DNA of 64,000 nt from Pseudomonas cremoricolorata DSM 17059 = NBRC 16634 (GCF_000425745.1 NZ_AUEA01000010.1:62001-126000), one strand, 5' to 3'; counted from the first letter of the stretch, positions 15,753 to 24,926 are shown. Notes: generated by a model from the sequence alone, not told the origin. Numbers and translations are program-made.

Positions 15753-17018
15753 TCACAGGTGGATCGACAGGCCGTCGGCCAGTGATTGGCGGTAGGCGCG
15801 CCAGGCCGGCACGCTGCCCATCAGCAAGGCGGCGACGAAAATCAGCCCCAGCAGGCTCCACTCGTGGGCGCTGGGCCAAGCCAGCGGCAGGTACAGGCCG
15901 TAGTTGGCCTGCACATAGCCTTGGGCCAGCGCGATGCCGGCGTACAGCAGGGCCAGGCCGGCGATGATACCGGCTGCGGCCAGGGCAGCGGCTTCCAGCA
16001 CCAGCAAGCCGCCGATGTGCCAGGGCCGGGCGCCGACCGAGCGCAGAATCGCCATCTCCCGACGCCGCTCGTTGAGGCTGGTGAGAATCGCCGTGAGCAT
16101 GCCGATCAGGCCGGTCAGCACGACGAACAGCGACACCACGAACAGCGCCTGCTCGGCGGTGCTCATCAGGCTCCACAGCTCTTGCAAGGCCACTCCGGGC
16201 AGAATCGCCAGCAGCGGTTCGTTGCGGAACTCGTTGATTTCGCGCTGCACGCTGAAGGTGGCGATCTTGTTGTTCAGCCCGAGCATGAAGGCGGTGATGG
16301 CCGCCGGCTGCAAGTCCATGCCGCGCGCCTGCTCGGCGCTGATGCGCCCGGCACCGCGGGCGGGCACGCCGTTGTGCCAGTCGATGTGGATGGCCTCCAT
16401 GCCGGCCAGGCTGATGTGCAAGGTGCGGTCAACCGGTGTGCCGGTGCGCTTGAGCACGCCAACCACGGTGAACGGCTTGTCGTCGTGCTTGACCAGGCTC
16501 ACCGCAGCGATGCCGTGGGCCAGCACCAGGTGATCGCCCAGTGTGTAGTGCAGCGCTTCGGCGACCTCCGCGCCGAGCACCACCTCGAATGGATCGTCGG
16601 CGAAGGCGCGGCCCTGCGCCAGTTGCAGGTTCTGCCGGTGGCCATACTGGTAATGGTCGAAATATGCCGTGCTGGTGCCCATGACCCGGTAGCCGCGGTG
16701 TGAGTCGCCCAGGGAAATCGGAATCGCCCACTTCACCCGTGGGTCGTTGGCGTAGTGCTGGAAGCTGTCCCAGCGAATGTTGTTGGTGGCGTTGCCGATG
16801 CGAAACACTGAATACAGCAGCAGATTCACCGACCCCGAGCGGGCGCCGACGATCAGGTCGGTGCCGCTGATGGTGCTGGCGAAGCTGGCGCGGGCTTCGG
16901 TACGCACGCGCTCCACCGCCAGCAGCAGGCACACCGAGAGAGCGATGGCGAAAGCCGTGAGCAGCGCCGTGAAACGCCGGTTGGCCAGGCTGGCCAGGGC
17001 AATACGAAGCAGGTGCAT
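15753..17018 (-). CDS. FtsX/MacB-like ABC transporter permease
   Basis: This 421-residue permease has an N-terminal transmembrane helix, a periplasmic MacB-type domain of about 220 residues, and three C-terminal helices with the FtsX-family coupling segment LTSLNERRREMAILRSVGA. Type VII ABC systems of this kind do not usually pump across the inner membrane; they transmit mechanical work to periplasmic partners. It overlaps the ATPase gene by one base. With the histidine-rich DUF2796 protein and a candidate Zur site, a role in zinc allocation is likely but unproven. Confidence 0.88.
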   Translation of the reverse strand: MHLLRIALASLANRRFTALLTAFAIALSVCLLLAVERVRTEARASFASTISGTDLIVGARSGSVNLLLYSVFRIGNATNNIRWDSFQHYANDPRVKWAIPISLGDSHRGYRVMGTSTAYFDHYQYGHRQNLQLAQGRAFADDPFEVVLGAEVAEALHYTLGDHLVLAHGIAAVSLVKHDDKPFTVVGVLKRTGTPVDRTLHISLAGMEAIHIDWHNGVPARGAGRISAEQARGMDLQPAAITAFMLGLNNKIATFSVQREINEFRNEPLLAILPGVALQELWSLMSTAEQALFVVSLFVVLTGLIGMLTAILTSLNERRREMAILRSVGARPWHIGGLLVLEAAALAAAGIIAGLALLYAGIALAQGYVQANYGLYLPLAWPSAHEWSLLGLIFVAALLMGSVPAWRAYRQSLADGLSIHL

Positions 17019-17728
17019 CAGGCCTCCTGGGGCTTGCTGGCGCGGTTGAGATCGAGCAGCGACAGGTGGCGGTCGAACAACGGCGCCAGGCTTTGATCGT
17101 GACTGACGAACAGCAGGCTGGCGCCGGCTTCACGGCATTCGGCGAACAGTAGACGGATGAAGCTTTCGCGCGTGTCGGCATCGAGCGCCGAGGTGGGCTC
17201 GTCGGCGATCACCAGTTCCGGTTGGCCGATCAGCGCCCTGGCGGCGGCCACGCGCTGTTGCTGGCCAATCGACAAGCTGTCGGCACGCCGCGCCAGCAGC
17301 GTTTCATCGGCCAGACCCAAATGCGCCAGCAATGTCGCTGCGGCGCGCTCGACACTGCCAAAACGCTGGCTGGCGCGCTGCGCACGGCTGCGGGAAAAGC
17401 GGCAGGGCAGTTCGACGTTTTCGCGCACCGACAGAAATGGCAGCAGGTTGAACTGCTGGAAGATGTAGCCGGTGTGATCGACCCGGAAGCGGTCGCGGGC
17501 GCCCTGGCCGAGGGCGGCCAGGTCTTGCCCCAGCAGACGGATGCTGCCCTGCTGCGCCCGATTGACCCCGCCGAGCAGGCCCAGCAGGGTGGTCTTGCCA
17601 CTGCCGCTGGGGCCTTTGAGGAACAGCGCTTCGCCGCGCTCGAGGTGAAAGCGCGGAATGTCGAGCAAGGCCGGTTGCCCGGGCCAGGCGAAGGTCAGGT
17701 CATTCAGGTCGATCAGCGGCTGGCTCAT
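17018..17728 (-). CDS. LolD/MacB-type ABC transporter ATP-binding protein
   Basis: This 236-residue ATPase shows Walker A (LKGPSGSGKTTLLGLL, about residue 38), a LolD-type Q-loop (YIFQQFNLLPFLSVRENVEL), the signature LSIGQQQRVAAARAL and Walker B VIADEPTSALD. It pairs with the adjacent FtsX-like permease. It directly follows the DUF2796 gene and overlaps the permease start by one base, so the operon is tightly coupled. Confidence 0.93.
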   Translation of the reverse strand: MSQPLIDLNDLTFAWPGQPALLDIPRFHLERGEALFLKGPSGSGKTTLLGLLGGVNRAQQGSIRLLGQDLAALGQGARDRFRVDHTGYIFQQFNLLPFLSVRENVELPCRFSRSRAQRASQRFGSVERAAATLLAHLGLADETLLARRADSLSIGQQQRVAAARALIGQPELVIADEPTSALDADTRESFIRLLFAECREAGASLLFVSHDQSLAPLFDRHLSLLDLNRASKPQEA

Positions 17729-18313
17729 TTAGAACGCGACCACGGCCTTGCCTGGTATGGTTTCCAGGCCTTTCTGACCGTTCGGGCCGATTGCCTGCAC
17801 GTTGATTTTCTGGGTGGCGGGGAAGGCTTTGAACAGCGGCGCCAGGTCGACCTGAGTGAGCTTGCCTGGGTTGGCGCAGGTCAGTTGGTAGTGCGCGTGC
17901 ACGTCGGCGTGTTCGTGACCGTGTTCATGCGCATCGCCATCGTCGTCGTCAGCCTCGGGCGCATCGCCGAACAGTGGGCTTTCCAGCTCCTGGGAGTCTT
18001 CCTTGCAGCCTGCGGCGGCAGGCAGCGCGAACAGCTTCAGCGGTTGTTCGAGCTGCTGGCGTGCGGCGGCGACCTTGGCCTTGTCGGCATCGCTGCTGGC
18101 AGCGTGTTCGAAGCCCACCAGGTTCATGGCCGGGCTGACCAGTTGCAGCTCCAGGGTGCTGTCGTCGAGCACGGCGTTAAGGCTTGCGACGCCGTGCTCG
18201 TGGGCCGCGAGGGTGCCGTGGGCATGGTCATGATCATGGTCGTGATCGTCGTGGGCCTGGGCAACGGCCAGTGGCAGCAAAGCGAAGGGCAGGGCGAGCA
18301 GCAGACGACGCAT
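17729..18313 (-). CDS. DUF2796 zinc-binding-type periplasmic protein
   Basis: This 194-residue exported protein has a signal peptide (ending AVAQA) followed by a histidine/aspartate-rich stretch (HDDHDHDHDHAHGTLAAHEH) and a second one in the middle (DAHEHGHEHADVHAH), both typical metal ligands. DUF2796 proteins are thought to bind zinc in the periplasm. It is first in a four-gene operon with an ABC ATPase, an FtsX-like permease and a DUF3299 protein. A candidate Zur site lies about 30 bases before the ATG, indicating derepression under zinc shortage. Confidence 0.88.
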   Translation of the reverse strand: MRRLLLALPFALLPLAVAQAHDDHDHDHDHAHGTLAAHEHGVASLNAVLDDSTLELQLVSPAMNLVGFEHAASSDADKAKVAAARQQLEQPLKLFALPAAAGCKEDSQELESPLFGDAPEADDDDGDAHEHGHEHADVHAHYQLTCANPGKLTQVDLAPLFKAFPATQKINVQAIGPNGQKGLETIPGKAVVAF

Positions 18314-18343
18314 GGACGACTCCGGAAGCGGGTGCGGGAAGAT

Positions 18344-18362
18344 TTTGTGATGTTATAACAAA
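18344..18362 (-). promoter_or_regulatory. Candidate Zur operator of the zinc operon
   Basis: An imperfect 19-base palindrome (TTTGT ... ACAAA) contains TGTTATAACA at 18351-18360, which resembles the GTTATA/TATAAC half-sites of gamma-proteobacterial Zur boxes although the spacing differs. It lies about 30 bases upstream of the DUF2796 start, where a repressor would block initiation. The inference is supported by known zinc-starvation induction of the homologous operon. Confidence 0.5.
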
Positions 18363-18449
18363 GGTCGTCGGCGCTGCCAGAGTGCTTGGCGCAAGTTTCA
18401 TGTCATGGGAGCATGCGCGGCATCGTCGGATCATGCAGAAGGTGACATC

Positions 18450-18809
18450 GTGAGAATACGTGGACAGATCGGCGACTGGCCGGTGGACCTGACCGTCGAA
18501 CTGGAGCCTGACGAGTGGGCGCAGTTGCGCGGCCAGATCGCACCGGCCGAGCCTGAGCCCGAAGCGCACACGCCACGTCCAGCCACTGCGCGCAGCGATG
18601 ACCGCACCTGGGAAGCCGCCAAGGCGGTGTTGCAGGAAGCGGGCGAACTCAACGGGCCTCAACTGCTCGAGCGACTGGAAGTCTTGGCGGGTAGCGAGAC
18701 TGCCGGCAAGCGCCTGCTGGTGCGCTTGCGTCATGCCGCTGAGGTCAAGGTCGAGAGTGCGGGCGATGCCCCGCTGTACCGTTGGCTGGGTAGCGCGGGG
18801 CAGAGTTGA
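18450..18809 (+). CDS. Conserved hypothetical protein, 119 residues
   Basis: I do not recognise a named domain. The GTG at 18450 (MRIRGQIGDWPVDLTVELEP) has AGAAGGTGA upstream. The first 35 residues look like a small beta-rich unit and a proline-rich linker follows. The C-terminal 60 residues (TWEAAKAVLQEAGELNGPQL ... YRWLG) look like a small helical, winged-helix-like unit. It is divergent from the zinc operon and convergent with cnoX. A longer start at 18405 is possible. The function is unknown. Confidence 0.65.
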   Translation: MRIRGQIGDWPVDLTVELEPDEWAQLRGQIAPAEPEPEAHTPRPATARSDDRTWEAAKAVLQEAGELNGPQLLERLEVLAGSETAGKRLLVRLRHAAEVKVESAGDAPLYRWLGSAGQS

Positions 18810-18810
18810 C

Positions 18811-19686
18811 TCAGTAGATGGCGGCGAACAACTTGCGGCGGTACTGAGTGACCAGTGGGTGATCGCCGCCGAGCAGTTCGAAGACCTGCAACAATGACTT
18901 ATGCGGCAGACCATCGGCATAGCTGCGGTTGCGTTGGAACAGTTTCAGCAGGCCATCGAGCGCGGCATCGTACTGCTGACGCGCCAGTTGCTGGATGCAC
19001 AACTGGTAGGCCGCTTCGTCATCGCTCGGGTTCTGCGCCAGGCGGGTTTTCAGCTCGGCGACGTCAGGCAGGCTGGCGGCCTGGCGCAGGAAGGTCAGCT
19101 GGGCCTTGGCACCGGCCAGCGCGGCCTTGTGTTCGTCACCGGTCACCGCACCCAGCACTGTTTCGGCTTCGCCCAGTTCGCCACGCTCGGCCAGGCAGCG
19201 GGCATACAGAATCAGGCCCAAGGCATTGCTGTTGTCTTCGCTGAGCAGTTGCTTGAGGGTCGCCTCGGCTTCGGTGAAGCGGCTTTCGGCGAACAGCGCC
19301 TGGGCCTGCTCCAGAGGCGATGCCTCTTGTGCCGGCGGCAACTGAACGTGAGGTTCGAGCATCGCGCGGATGGCCGATTCAGGCTGAGCACCGGCGAAAC
19401 CGTCGACCGGCTGACCGTCCTTGAACAGCACCACGGTGGGCAGGCTGCGGATACCGAACTGGCCGACGATCTGCTGCTCGACATCACAGTTCACCTTGGC
19501 CAGCAGCAACTCGCCGCGATATTCCTCGGCAATCTTCGCCAGCATCGGCATCAGGGCCTTGCAGGGCGCGCACCATTCGGCCCAGAAATCCACCAGCACC
19601 GGTTTGTGGAAGGAGTTCTCGATCACCGACTGCTGGAAGTCGGCATCGGTGGCATCGAAGATGTACGGGGTGTCGGTAGCGCTCAT
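18811..19686 (-). CDS. cnoX: Thioredoxin-domain co-chaperone CnoX (YbbN)
   Basis: This 291-residue protein has an N-terminal thioredoxin fold with the active-site WCAPCK (about residue 37) and the cis-proline loop IRSLPTVVLFKDG. A C-terminal all-helical TPR-like part (about 125-290) contains EAEATLKQLLSEDNSNALGL and related repeats. This layout is that of CnoX/YbbN, a chloride- or redox-linked holdase that hands clients to GroEL and DnaK. Unlike the E. coli protein, which has SXXC, this one keeps both cysteines of CXXC, so disulfide reductase activity is possible. The start at 19686 has a clear thioredoxin N-terminus. Confidence 0.88.
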   Translation of the reverse strand: MSATDTPYIFDATDADFQQSVIENSFHKPVLVDFWAEWCAPCKALMPMLAKIAEEYRGELLLAKVNCDVEQQIVGQFGIRSLPTVVLFKDGQPVDGFAGAQPESAIRAMLEPHVQLPPAQEASPLEQAQALFAESRFTEAEATLKQLLSEDNSNALGLILYARCLAERGELGEAETVLGAVTGDEHKAALAGAKAQLTFLRQAASLPDVAELKTRLAQNPSDDEAAYQLCIQQLARQQYDAALDGLLKLFQRNRSYADGLPHKSLLQVFELLGGDHPLVTQYRRKLFAAIY

Positions 19687-19715
19687 CGTGATTCTCGCAA
19701 GGCAAGGTGACGCCA

Positions 19716-20375
19716 CTATAAAGGCTGGCGCGCCGCATGGTACAGGCTGACACGGCGGAATTCGTGGGGTTCGGCGAGGTCCGGCAAGGTCAGGGCGTGC
19801 AGCGTGCCGAGCGGGCGGTAGAGCGGATGGCTGAAATCGCGCACTCGGGAATCTGCCAACAACGTTTCGCTGCCGCGGCTGAGGAACTGGTCGAGCAATG
19901 GCAGGTTGGCGGGGTCGTACAGCACATCGGCAACCAGGATCAGGTCGAAGCGGTCCGCCTCGCTGAAAAAGTCGGCGCTGTAGCCCAGGGTCACCGCGTT
20001 CAGCTCGGCGTTGGCCCGGCACGCCTGCAAGGCCAGCGGGTCGAGGTCGCACACCACCACCTCCCTGGCCCCGGCGCGCGCGGCGGCGATCCCGGCAACC
20101 CCTGAGCCGGCGCCGAAGTCGAGCACACGCTTGCCCTGCACCCACTGCGGCTGTGCGGCCAGATACCGGGCCATGGCCAGGCCACTGGCCCAGCAGAAGC
20201 TCCAGTACGGTGGTTCGGCCAGGATGCGCTGGGTTTCTTCGCTGCTGAAGGCGCGCTGCATGTTCTGCTCGTCGAGCAGCCACAGCTGCAGGTCGGTGCC
20301 GGGCAGGGCACTGACGGCCAGGCGCGCTTCGCCGATCAGCGCGCTCAAGGCGTGCTGCAGATGCGCCAGCGGCAC
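19716..20375 (-). CDS. Class I SAM-dependent methyltransferase, ETFB-lysine/PrmA-like
   Basis: This 219-residue protein contains the SAM-binding motif [20 protein letters not shown] (about residue 84), the acidic loop [12 protein letters not shown] and a post-motif [13 protein letters not shown]. These features fit methyltransferase family 16, which includes the ETF-beta lysine methyltransferase and ribosomal protein L11 methyltransferase relatives. The N-terminus has [10 protein letters not shown] and [11 protein letters not shown], typical of this branch. The likely substrate is a protein lysine. It lies between a lipoprotein gene and cnoX on the same strand. Confidence 0.8.
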   Translation of the reverse strand: MPLAHLQHALSALIGEARLAVSALPGTDLQLWLLDEQNMQRAFSSEETQRILAEPPYWSFCWASGLAMARYLAAQPQWVQGKRVLDFGAGSGVAGIAAARAGAREVVVCDLDPLALQACRANAELNAVTLGYSADFFSEADRFDLILVADVLYDPANLPLLDQFLSRGSETLLADSRVRDFSHPLYRPLGTLHALTLPDLAEPHEFRRVSLYHAARQPL

Positions 20376-20376
20376 C

Positions 20377-20832
20377 TCAGGGCGCCTTGTCGAAGCGAAC
20401 GGGGGCGAGGGTTTGGGTCTGAGCCTGAGCGATACGCTGCGAATCCATGTGCAGAATCAACTGTCCCGACTGGCTGGCGCGGCCGCGCAGTTCGACGCGG
20501 GCATTGGCCGGGAAGGCGTCGGGGTTGAAGCGCAGGTGATACGCCAGCGGCTGGCCGGTGCCGGTGAGGTTGCTGCTGGCCAGCAGGCGCTGCGGACGGC
20601 CTTTGTCATCCACCACCAGCAGCGCCAGTTCCACGTCTGCCCCCGGTGGAATGTTTTCCAGCGAACCGTTGAGTTCGCGCTGCCAGGCGGGCAGCGGGCC
20701 GGGTTCATCGACTTTCTTCACCGCCACCTTCTCGGGCGGCGCTGCCACGGCAGGTGGGGTCTTGGGGCGATCGCTGCCGCAGGCAGCCAGCAGGGCGGCG
20801 CAGCACAGCACGATGAGCGCACGAGGGTGCAT
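20377..20832 (-). CDS. YbaY-family lipoprotein
   Basis: This protein of about 151 residues starts at ATG 20832 with a lipoprotein signal ([15 protein letters not shown], lipobox LLAAC). After a proline/lysine linker the mature part resembles the YbaY domain: [20 protein letters not shown], an immunoglobulin-like strand run, and [12 protein letters not shown] near the end. The role of YbaY lipoproteins is poorly defined; outer-membrane location is expected. It ends 2 bases before the methyltransferase gene, so the genes form an operon, and it is divergent from nrdR. Confidence 0.75.
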   Translation of the reverse strand: MHPRALIVLCCAALLAACGSDRPKTPPAVAAPPEKVAVKKVDEPGPLPAWQRELNGSLENIPPGADVELALLVVDDKGRPQRLLASSNLTGTGQPLAYHLRFNPDAFPANARVELRGRASQSGQLILHMDSQRIAQAQTQTLAPVRFDKAP

Positions 20833-20937
20833 GGGGTAATCCTTCACGGGCAGATTTCGCTGATGGTAAACCCTTTGGCTTGTCTTGCCAGTGGGATGCG
20901 CTACCATGAGGCCCCCTTTTTTCTGTTGCCTGCCACC

Positions 20938-21402
20938 ATGCACTGTCCCTTTTGCGGTGCCAACGACACCAAGGTCATCGACTCCCGCCTCGTCGCCGAG
21001 GGCGAGCAGGTGCGCCGTCGCCGTGAATGCGTGGCCTGCGGCGAGCGCTTCACCACCTTTGAAACCGCCGAGCTGGTGCTGCCCAGGCTGATCAAGCAGG
21101 ACGGCACCCGGCAACCCTTCGACGAAGACAAACTGCGCGCCGGCGTGCAGCGGGCGCTGGAAAAACGCCCGGTGAGCATCGAACGGGTGGAAGCAGCGCT
21201 GGCGCACATCAAGCACAAGCTGCGCGCCACCGGCGAGCGTGAGGTCAAGTCGCTGGTGGTCGGCGAGCTGGTGATGAGCGAGCTGCGCAAGCTCGATGAA
21301 GTCGCCTACATTCGCTTCGCCTCGGTGTACCGACGCTTCCAGGATCTGGAAGAATTCCGTGAAGAGATCGACCGCCTGGCCCGCGAGCCTGCCAAAGAGT
21401 GA
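20938..21402 (+). CDS. nrdR: Transcriptional repressor NrdR
   Basis: NrdR is the ATP/dATP-sensing repressor of ribonucleotide reductase genes. The 154-residue protein has an N-terminal zinc ribbon ([10 protein letters not shown] ... [12 protein letters not shown], two CxxC pairs) and an ATP-cone domain (about 46-136, [20 protein letters not shown]). The ATG at 20938 starts at the zinc ribbon. It is the first gene of the nrdR-ribD-ribE-ribBX-ribH-nusB-thiL run and sits 2 bases before the ribD start, a conserved order in pseudomonads. Confidence 0.97.
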   Translation: MHCPFCGANDTKVIDSRLVAEGEQVRRRRECVACGERFTTFETAELVLPRLIKQDGTRQPFDEDKLRAGVQRALEKRPVSIERVEAALAHIKHKLRATGEREVKSLVVGELVMSELRKLDEVAYIRFASVYRRFQDLEEFREEIDRLAREPAKE

Positions 21403-21404
21403 AC

Positions 21405-22535
21405 ATGTCCAGCCTGACCGCTCAGCTCGATGCCCAGTACATGGCCAGGGCGCTGCAACTGGCGCGCAAGGGCCTCTACAGCACCCACCCCAATCCCCGC
21501 GTCGGTTGCGTCATCGTGCGTGATGGCGAAGTGGTCGGCGAAGGATGGCATGTGCGCGCCGGCGAACCCCATGCCGAGGTGCATGCGCTGCGCCAGGCCG
21601 GCGAGCGTGCGCGCGGTGCCTGTGCCTACGTCACCCTCGAGCCGTGCAGCCACCATGGGCGTACCCCGCCCTGTGCCGATGCGCTGATCAACGCCGGCGT
21701 GGCGCGGGTGGTCGCTGCCATGCAAGATCCCAACCCCAGCGTCGCCGGGCAAGGTCTGGCGCGTCTGGCAGAGGCTGGCATCGCTGTCGCCAGTGGCGTG
21801 CTCGAGGCCGAGGCGCGGGCGCTCAACCCCGGCTTTCTCAAGCGCATGGAGCACGGCCTGCCGTACCTGCGGGCAAAACTTGCCATGAGCCTGGACGGCC
21901 GCACCGCCATGGCCAGCGGCGAAAGCCAGTGGATCACCGGCCCCGCTGCGCGGGCCGCCGTGCAGCGCCTGCGTGCACGCTCCAGCGTGGTGTTGAGCAG
22001 CGCCCAGAGCGTGCTTGCCGACAACGCGCGCATGACCGTACGCAGCGCCGAGCTGGGGGTCGATACCGAACTCGCCACGCTGGCCGAGTCGCGCCCGCCA
22101 CTGCGGGTGCTGATCGATGGCCGCCTGCGCCTGCCGCTGAGCGCGCCGTTCTTCCAAGCCGGCCCCGCCCTGGTGATCACCGCAGCCGCCGACGACCCAC
22201 GCTACAGCGCCGCTGGGCATGAACTGCTGCGTTTGCCCGGCAGCGCTGGCCGCGTCGACCTGACCGCCGTGTTGCCTGCCCTGGCAGCGCGTGGCGTGAA
22301 CGAGATTTTGCTGGAAGCAGGCGCCGGCCTGGTCGGTGCCTTTGCCCAACTGGGGCTGATCGACGAGTACCGTCTGTTCGTCGCCGGCACCTTCCTGGGG
22401 TCCAGCGCCAGGCCGCTGCTCGACTGGCCGCTGGCCCACATGAGCGAAGCGCCACGGCTGAAAATCACCGGCATGCGCGCCGTTGGCGACGACTGGCAGG
22501 TCACTGCCGTGCCGCTGCGGCCCTGCGCCGTATAA
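21405..22535 (+). CDS. ribD: Bifunctional riboflavin deaminase/reductase RibD
   Basis: RibD carries out the second and third steps of riboflavin synthesis: deamination of the pyrimidine from GTP ring opening, then NADPH-dependent reduction of the ribose. The 376-residue protein has the cytidine-deaminase-like zinc site HAEVHAL and PCSHHGRTPPC (about residues 50-85), followed by the reductase domain from about 150 (LAMSLDGRTAMASGESQWIT). Start ATG 21405 lies 2 bases after nrdR. Confidence 0.96.
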   Translation: MSSLTAQLDAQYMARALQLARKGLYSTHPNPRVGCVIVRDGEVVGEGWHVRAGEPHAEVHALRQAGERARGACAYVTLEPCSHHGRTPPCADALINAGVARVVAAMQDPNPSVAGQGLARLAEAGIAVASGVLEAEARALNPGFLKRMEHGLPYLRAKLAMSLDGRTAMASGESQWITGPAARAAVQRLRARSSVVLSSAQSVLADNARMTVRSAELGVDTELATLAESRPPLRVLIDGRLRLPLSAPFFQAGPALVITAAADDPRYSAAGHELLRLPGSAGRVDLTAVLPALAARGVNEILLEAGAGLVGAFAQLGLIDEYRLFVAGTFLGSSARPLLDWPLAHMSEAPRLKITGMRAVGDDWQVTAVPLRPCAV

Positions 22536-22578
22536 TGCCCGGCTCGCCGCGCGCAGCCCTGTTCCCGAGGAAGACACC

Positions 22579-23244
22579 ATGTTCACCGGCATCATCGAAT
22601 CCATCGGCAGCATCCGCAGCCTGACCCCCAAAGGCGGCGACGTGCGCGTCTACGTGCACACCGGCAAGCTCGACCTGGGCGACGTCAAGCTCGGCGACAG
22701 CATCGCGGTCAATGGCGTGTGCCTGACCGCCGTCGAACTGCCCGGCGACGGTTTCTGGGCCGACGTCAGCCGCGAGACCCTCGACTGCACCGCCTTCGTC
22801 GACCTCAAGACCGGCAGCCGGGTCAACCTGGAAAAAGCCCTGACGCCCACCACCCGCTTGGGCGGTCACCTGGTCAGCGGCCACGTCGACGGTGTCGGCG
22901 AAATCATCTCGCGCAGCGATAACGCCCGCGCCATCCAGTTCCGCGTGCGTGCACCCAAGGAGCTGGCCAAGTACATCGCCCACAAGGGTTCGATCACCGT
23001 TGACGGCACCAGCCTGACGGTCAATGAAGTCGATGGCGCCGAGTTCGAGCTGACCATCGTCCCGCACACGCTGTCCGAAACCATCATGGCCGACTACCGC
23101 GCTGGGCGTCGGGTCAACCTTGAGGTCGACCTGCTGGCCCGTTACCTGGAGCGTCTGCTGCTGGGCGACAAGGCTGCCGAACCGAGCAAGGGCAGTGGCA
23201 TCACCGAAAGCTTCCTGGCCGCCAACGGCTTCTTGAAATCCTGA
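22579..23244 (+). CDS. ribE: Riboflavin synthase alpha subunit RibE
   Basis: Riboflavin synthase dismutates two molecules of 6,7-dimethyl-8-ribityllumazine to riboflavin. The 221-residue protein shows the characteristic start MFTGIIESIGSI and the duplicated lumazine-binding repeat: GDSIAVNGVCLTAV in the first half and GSITVDGTSLTVNEVDGAEF in the second. It is 44 bases downstream of ribD in the rib operon. Some pseudomonad annotations call this gene ribC. Confidence 0.95.
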   Translation: MFTGIIESIGSIRSLTPKGGDVRVYVHTGKLDLGDVKLGDSIAVNGVCLTAVELPGDGFWADVSRETLDCTAFVDLKTGSRVNLEKALTPTTRLGGHLVSGHVDGVGEIISRSDNARAIQFRVRAPKELAKYIAHKGSITVDGTSLTVNEVDGAEFELTIVPHTLSETIMADYRAGRRVNLEVDLLARYLERLLLGDKAAEPSKGSGITESFLAANGFLKS

Positions 23245-23267
23245 ATGAATTGAGAAGGGGGTGCCGC

Positions 23268-24359
23268 GTGGCGCTCAACAGCATCGAAGAACTGGTCGAA
23301 GACATCCGTCAAGGCAAGATGGTCATCCTCATGGATGACGAAGACCGCGAGAACGAAGGCGACATCATCATGGCAGCCGAATGCTGCCAGGCCGAGCACA
23401 TCAACTTCATGGCCAAGCATGCCCGCGGTCTGATCTGCATGCCGATGACCCGCGAGCGCTGCGAAACCCTCAAGCTGCCATTGATGGCGCCGCGCAATGG
23501 TTCGGGCTTCGGCACCAAGTTCACCGTGTCCATCGAAGCGGCCGAAGGCGTCACCACCGGCATCTCTGCCGCTGACCGCGCGCGCACCGTGCAGGCGGCG
23601 TCGGCCAAGGATGCCCAGGCCGAAGACATCGTCAGCCCCGGCCACATCTTCCCGCTGATGGCCCAGCCCGGCGGCACCCTGGCTCGCGCCGGCCACACCG
23701 AGGCGGCCTGCGACCTGGCGCGCATGGCCGGCTTCGAGCCGAGCGGGGTGATCTGCGAGGTGATGAACGACGACGGCACCATGTCGCGCCGCGCCGAGCT
23801 GGAAGTGTTCGCCGCCGAGCACGGCCTGAAGATCGGCACCATCGCCGATCTGATCCACTACCGCATGATCCACGAACGGACCGTTCAGCGGGTTTCCGAG
23901 CAGCCGGTGGAAAGCGAGCTGGGCGAGTTCAACCTGGTCACCTACCGTGATTCGGTGGAAGGCGACGTGCACATGGCGCTGACCCTGGGCGACATCAATG
24001 GCGAACAGCCGACCCTGGTGCGGGTGCACAACATGGACCCGCTGCGCGACCTGCTGCTGGTCAAGCAACCGGGCCGCTGGAGCCTGCGCGCGGCCATGGC
24101 TGCCGTCGCCGAGGCCGGCAGTGGCGTGGTGTTGCTGCTGGGCCATCCGCTGGAGGGTGACGTGCTGCTCTCGCACATCCGCGAAAGCGCCGGCGAAGCC
24201 CCGGTCAAGACCCCGACCACCTACAGCACCGTCGGTGCTGGTTCGCAGATTCTGCGTGACCTCGGCGTGCGCAAGATGCGCCTGATGAGTTCGCCGATGA
24301 AGTTCAACGCGATATCCGGATTCGATCTGGAAGTTGTAGAATACGTGCCCTCCGAGTGA
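23268..24359 (+). CDS. ribBA: DHBP synthase with degenerate GTP cyclohydrolase II domain (RibBX type)
   Basis: The N-terminal domain (about 1-200) is 3,4-dihydroxy-2-butanone 4-phosphate synthase, with LMDDEDRENEGD and GHTEAACDLAR. It makes the four-carbon unit for lumazine synthase. The C-terminal domain has the RibA fold but none of the zinc cysteines expected near VRVHNMDPLRDLLL, so GTP cyclohydrolase activity is probably lost, as in the proteobacterial RibBX variant. The separate ribA at 27338 has intact zinc ligands. The start is GTG 23268; length 363 residues. It sits between ribE and ribH. Confidence 0.93.
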   Translation: MALNSIEELVEDIRQGKMVILMDDEDRENEGDIIMAAECCQAEHINFMAKHARGLICMPMTRERCETLKLPLMAPRNGSGFGTKFTVSIEAAEGVTTGISAADRARTVQAASAKDAQAEDIVSPGHIFPLMAQPGGTLARAGHTEAACDLARMAGFEPSGVICEVMNDDGTMSRRAELEVFAAEHGLKIGTIADLIHYRMIHERTVQRVSEQPVESELGEFNLVTYRDSVEGDVHMALTLGDINGEQPTLVRVHNMDPLRDLLLVKQPGRWSLRAAMAAVAEAGSGVVLLLGHPLEGDVLLSHIRESAGEAPVKTPTTYSTVGAGSQILRDLGVRKMRLMSSPMKFNAISGFDLEVVEYVPSE

Positions 24360-24449
24360 CGCCAGGCGCGGCCTACGCCCTGAAGCTCGAGTCGAAACCC
24401 TGTCGAGGCCGCCTAGCGCGGCCTCGCTACTGAATATGAGAACTCTGGA

Positions 24450-24926
24450 ATGACCCTGAAGACCATCGAAGGTACCTTCATCGCCCCCAAAGGTCGCTAT
24501 GCCTTGGTGGTTGGCCGCTTCAACAGCTTCGTCGTCGAAAGCCTGGTCAGCGGCGCGGTCGACGCGCTGGTGCGTCACGGCGTCAGCGAAAGCGAAATCA
24601 CCCTGATCCGTGCCCCAGGCGCGTTCGAAATCCCGCTGGTGGCGCAGAAGGTCGCACAGCAGGGCGAATACGACGCCATCATCGCCCTGGGTGCGGTGAT
24701 CCGCGGCGGTACCCCGCACTTCGAATACGTGGCCGGTGAATGCACCAAGGGCCTGGCCCAGGTTTCCATGGAGTTCGGCGTGCCGGTGGCCTTCGGTGTC
24801 CTGACCGTCGATTCCATCGAACAGGCCATCGAGCGTTCCGGCACCAAGGCCGGCAACAAAGGCGCCGAAGCTGCTCTGTCGGCCCTGGAAATGGTGAGTC
24901 TGCTGGCGCAGCTGGAGGCCAAGTGA
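24450..24926 (+). CDS. ribH: 6,7-dimethyl-8-ribityllumazine synthase RibH
   Basis: Lumazine synthase condenses the RibD product with the RibB product. The 158-residue protein shows the usual [17 protein letters not shown], the [13 protein letters not shown] motif and the phosphate-binding [15 protein letters not shown] with its catalytic histidine. Length and motifs are normal. It follows ribBX after 90 bases that contain a GAGGCCGC/GCGGCCTC hairpin, and its stop overlaps the nusB GTG. Confidence 0.96.
   Translation: MTLKTIEGTFIAPKGRYALVVGRFNSFVVESLVSGAVDALVRHGVSESEITLIRAPGAFEIPLVAQKVAQQGEYDAIIALGAVIRGGTPHFEYVAGECTKGLAQVSMEFGVPVAFGVLTVDSIEQAIERSGTKAGNKGAEAALSALEMVSLLAQLEAK

Noticed and set aside
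18811-20283. 490-residue reading frame that would fuse a methyltransferase-antisense segment to CnoX
   Set aside because: The first 199 residues overlap the methyltransferase gene in another frame; the thioredoxin domain begins at its own ATG at 19686.
20011-21402. 463-residue frame ending in NrdR
   Set aside because: The N-terminal part is antisense to the methyltransferase and lipoprotein genes; NrdR starts at 20938.
24404-24424. Hairpin GAGGCCGC/GCGGCCTC before ribH as a riboswitch or terminator
   Set aside because: No aptamer motif and no T tract; it probably only slows transcription or stabilises the transcript.
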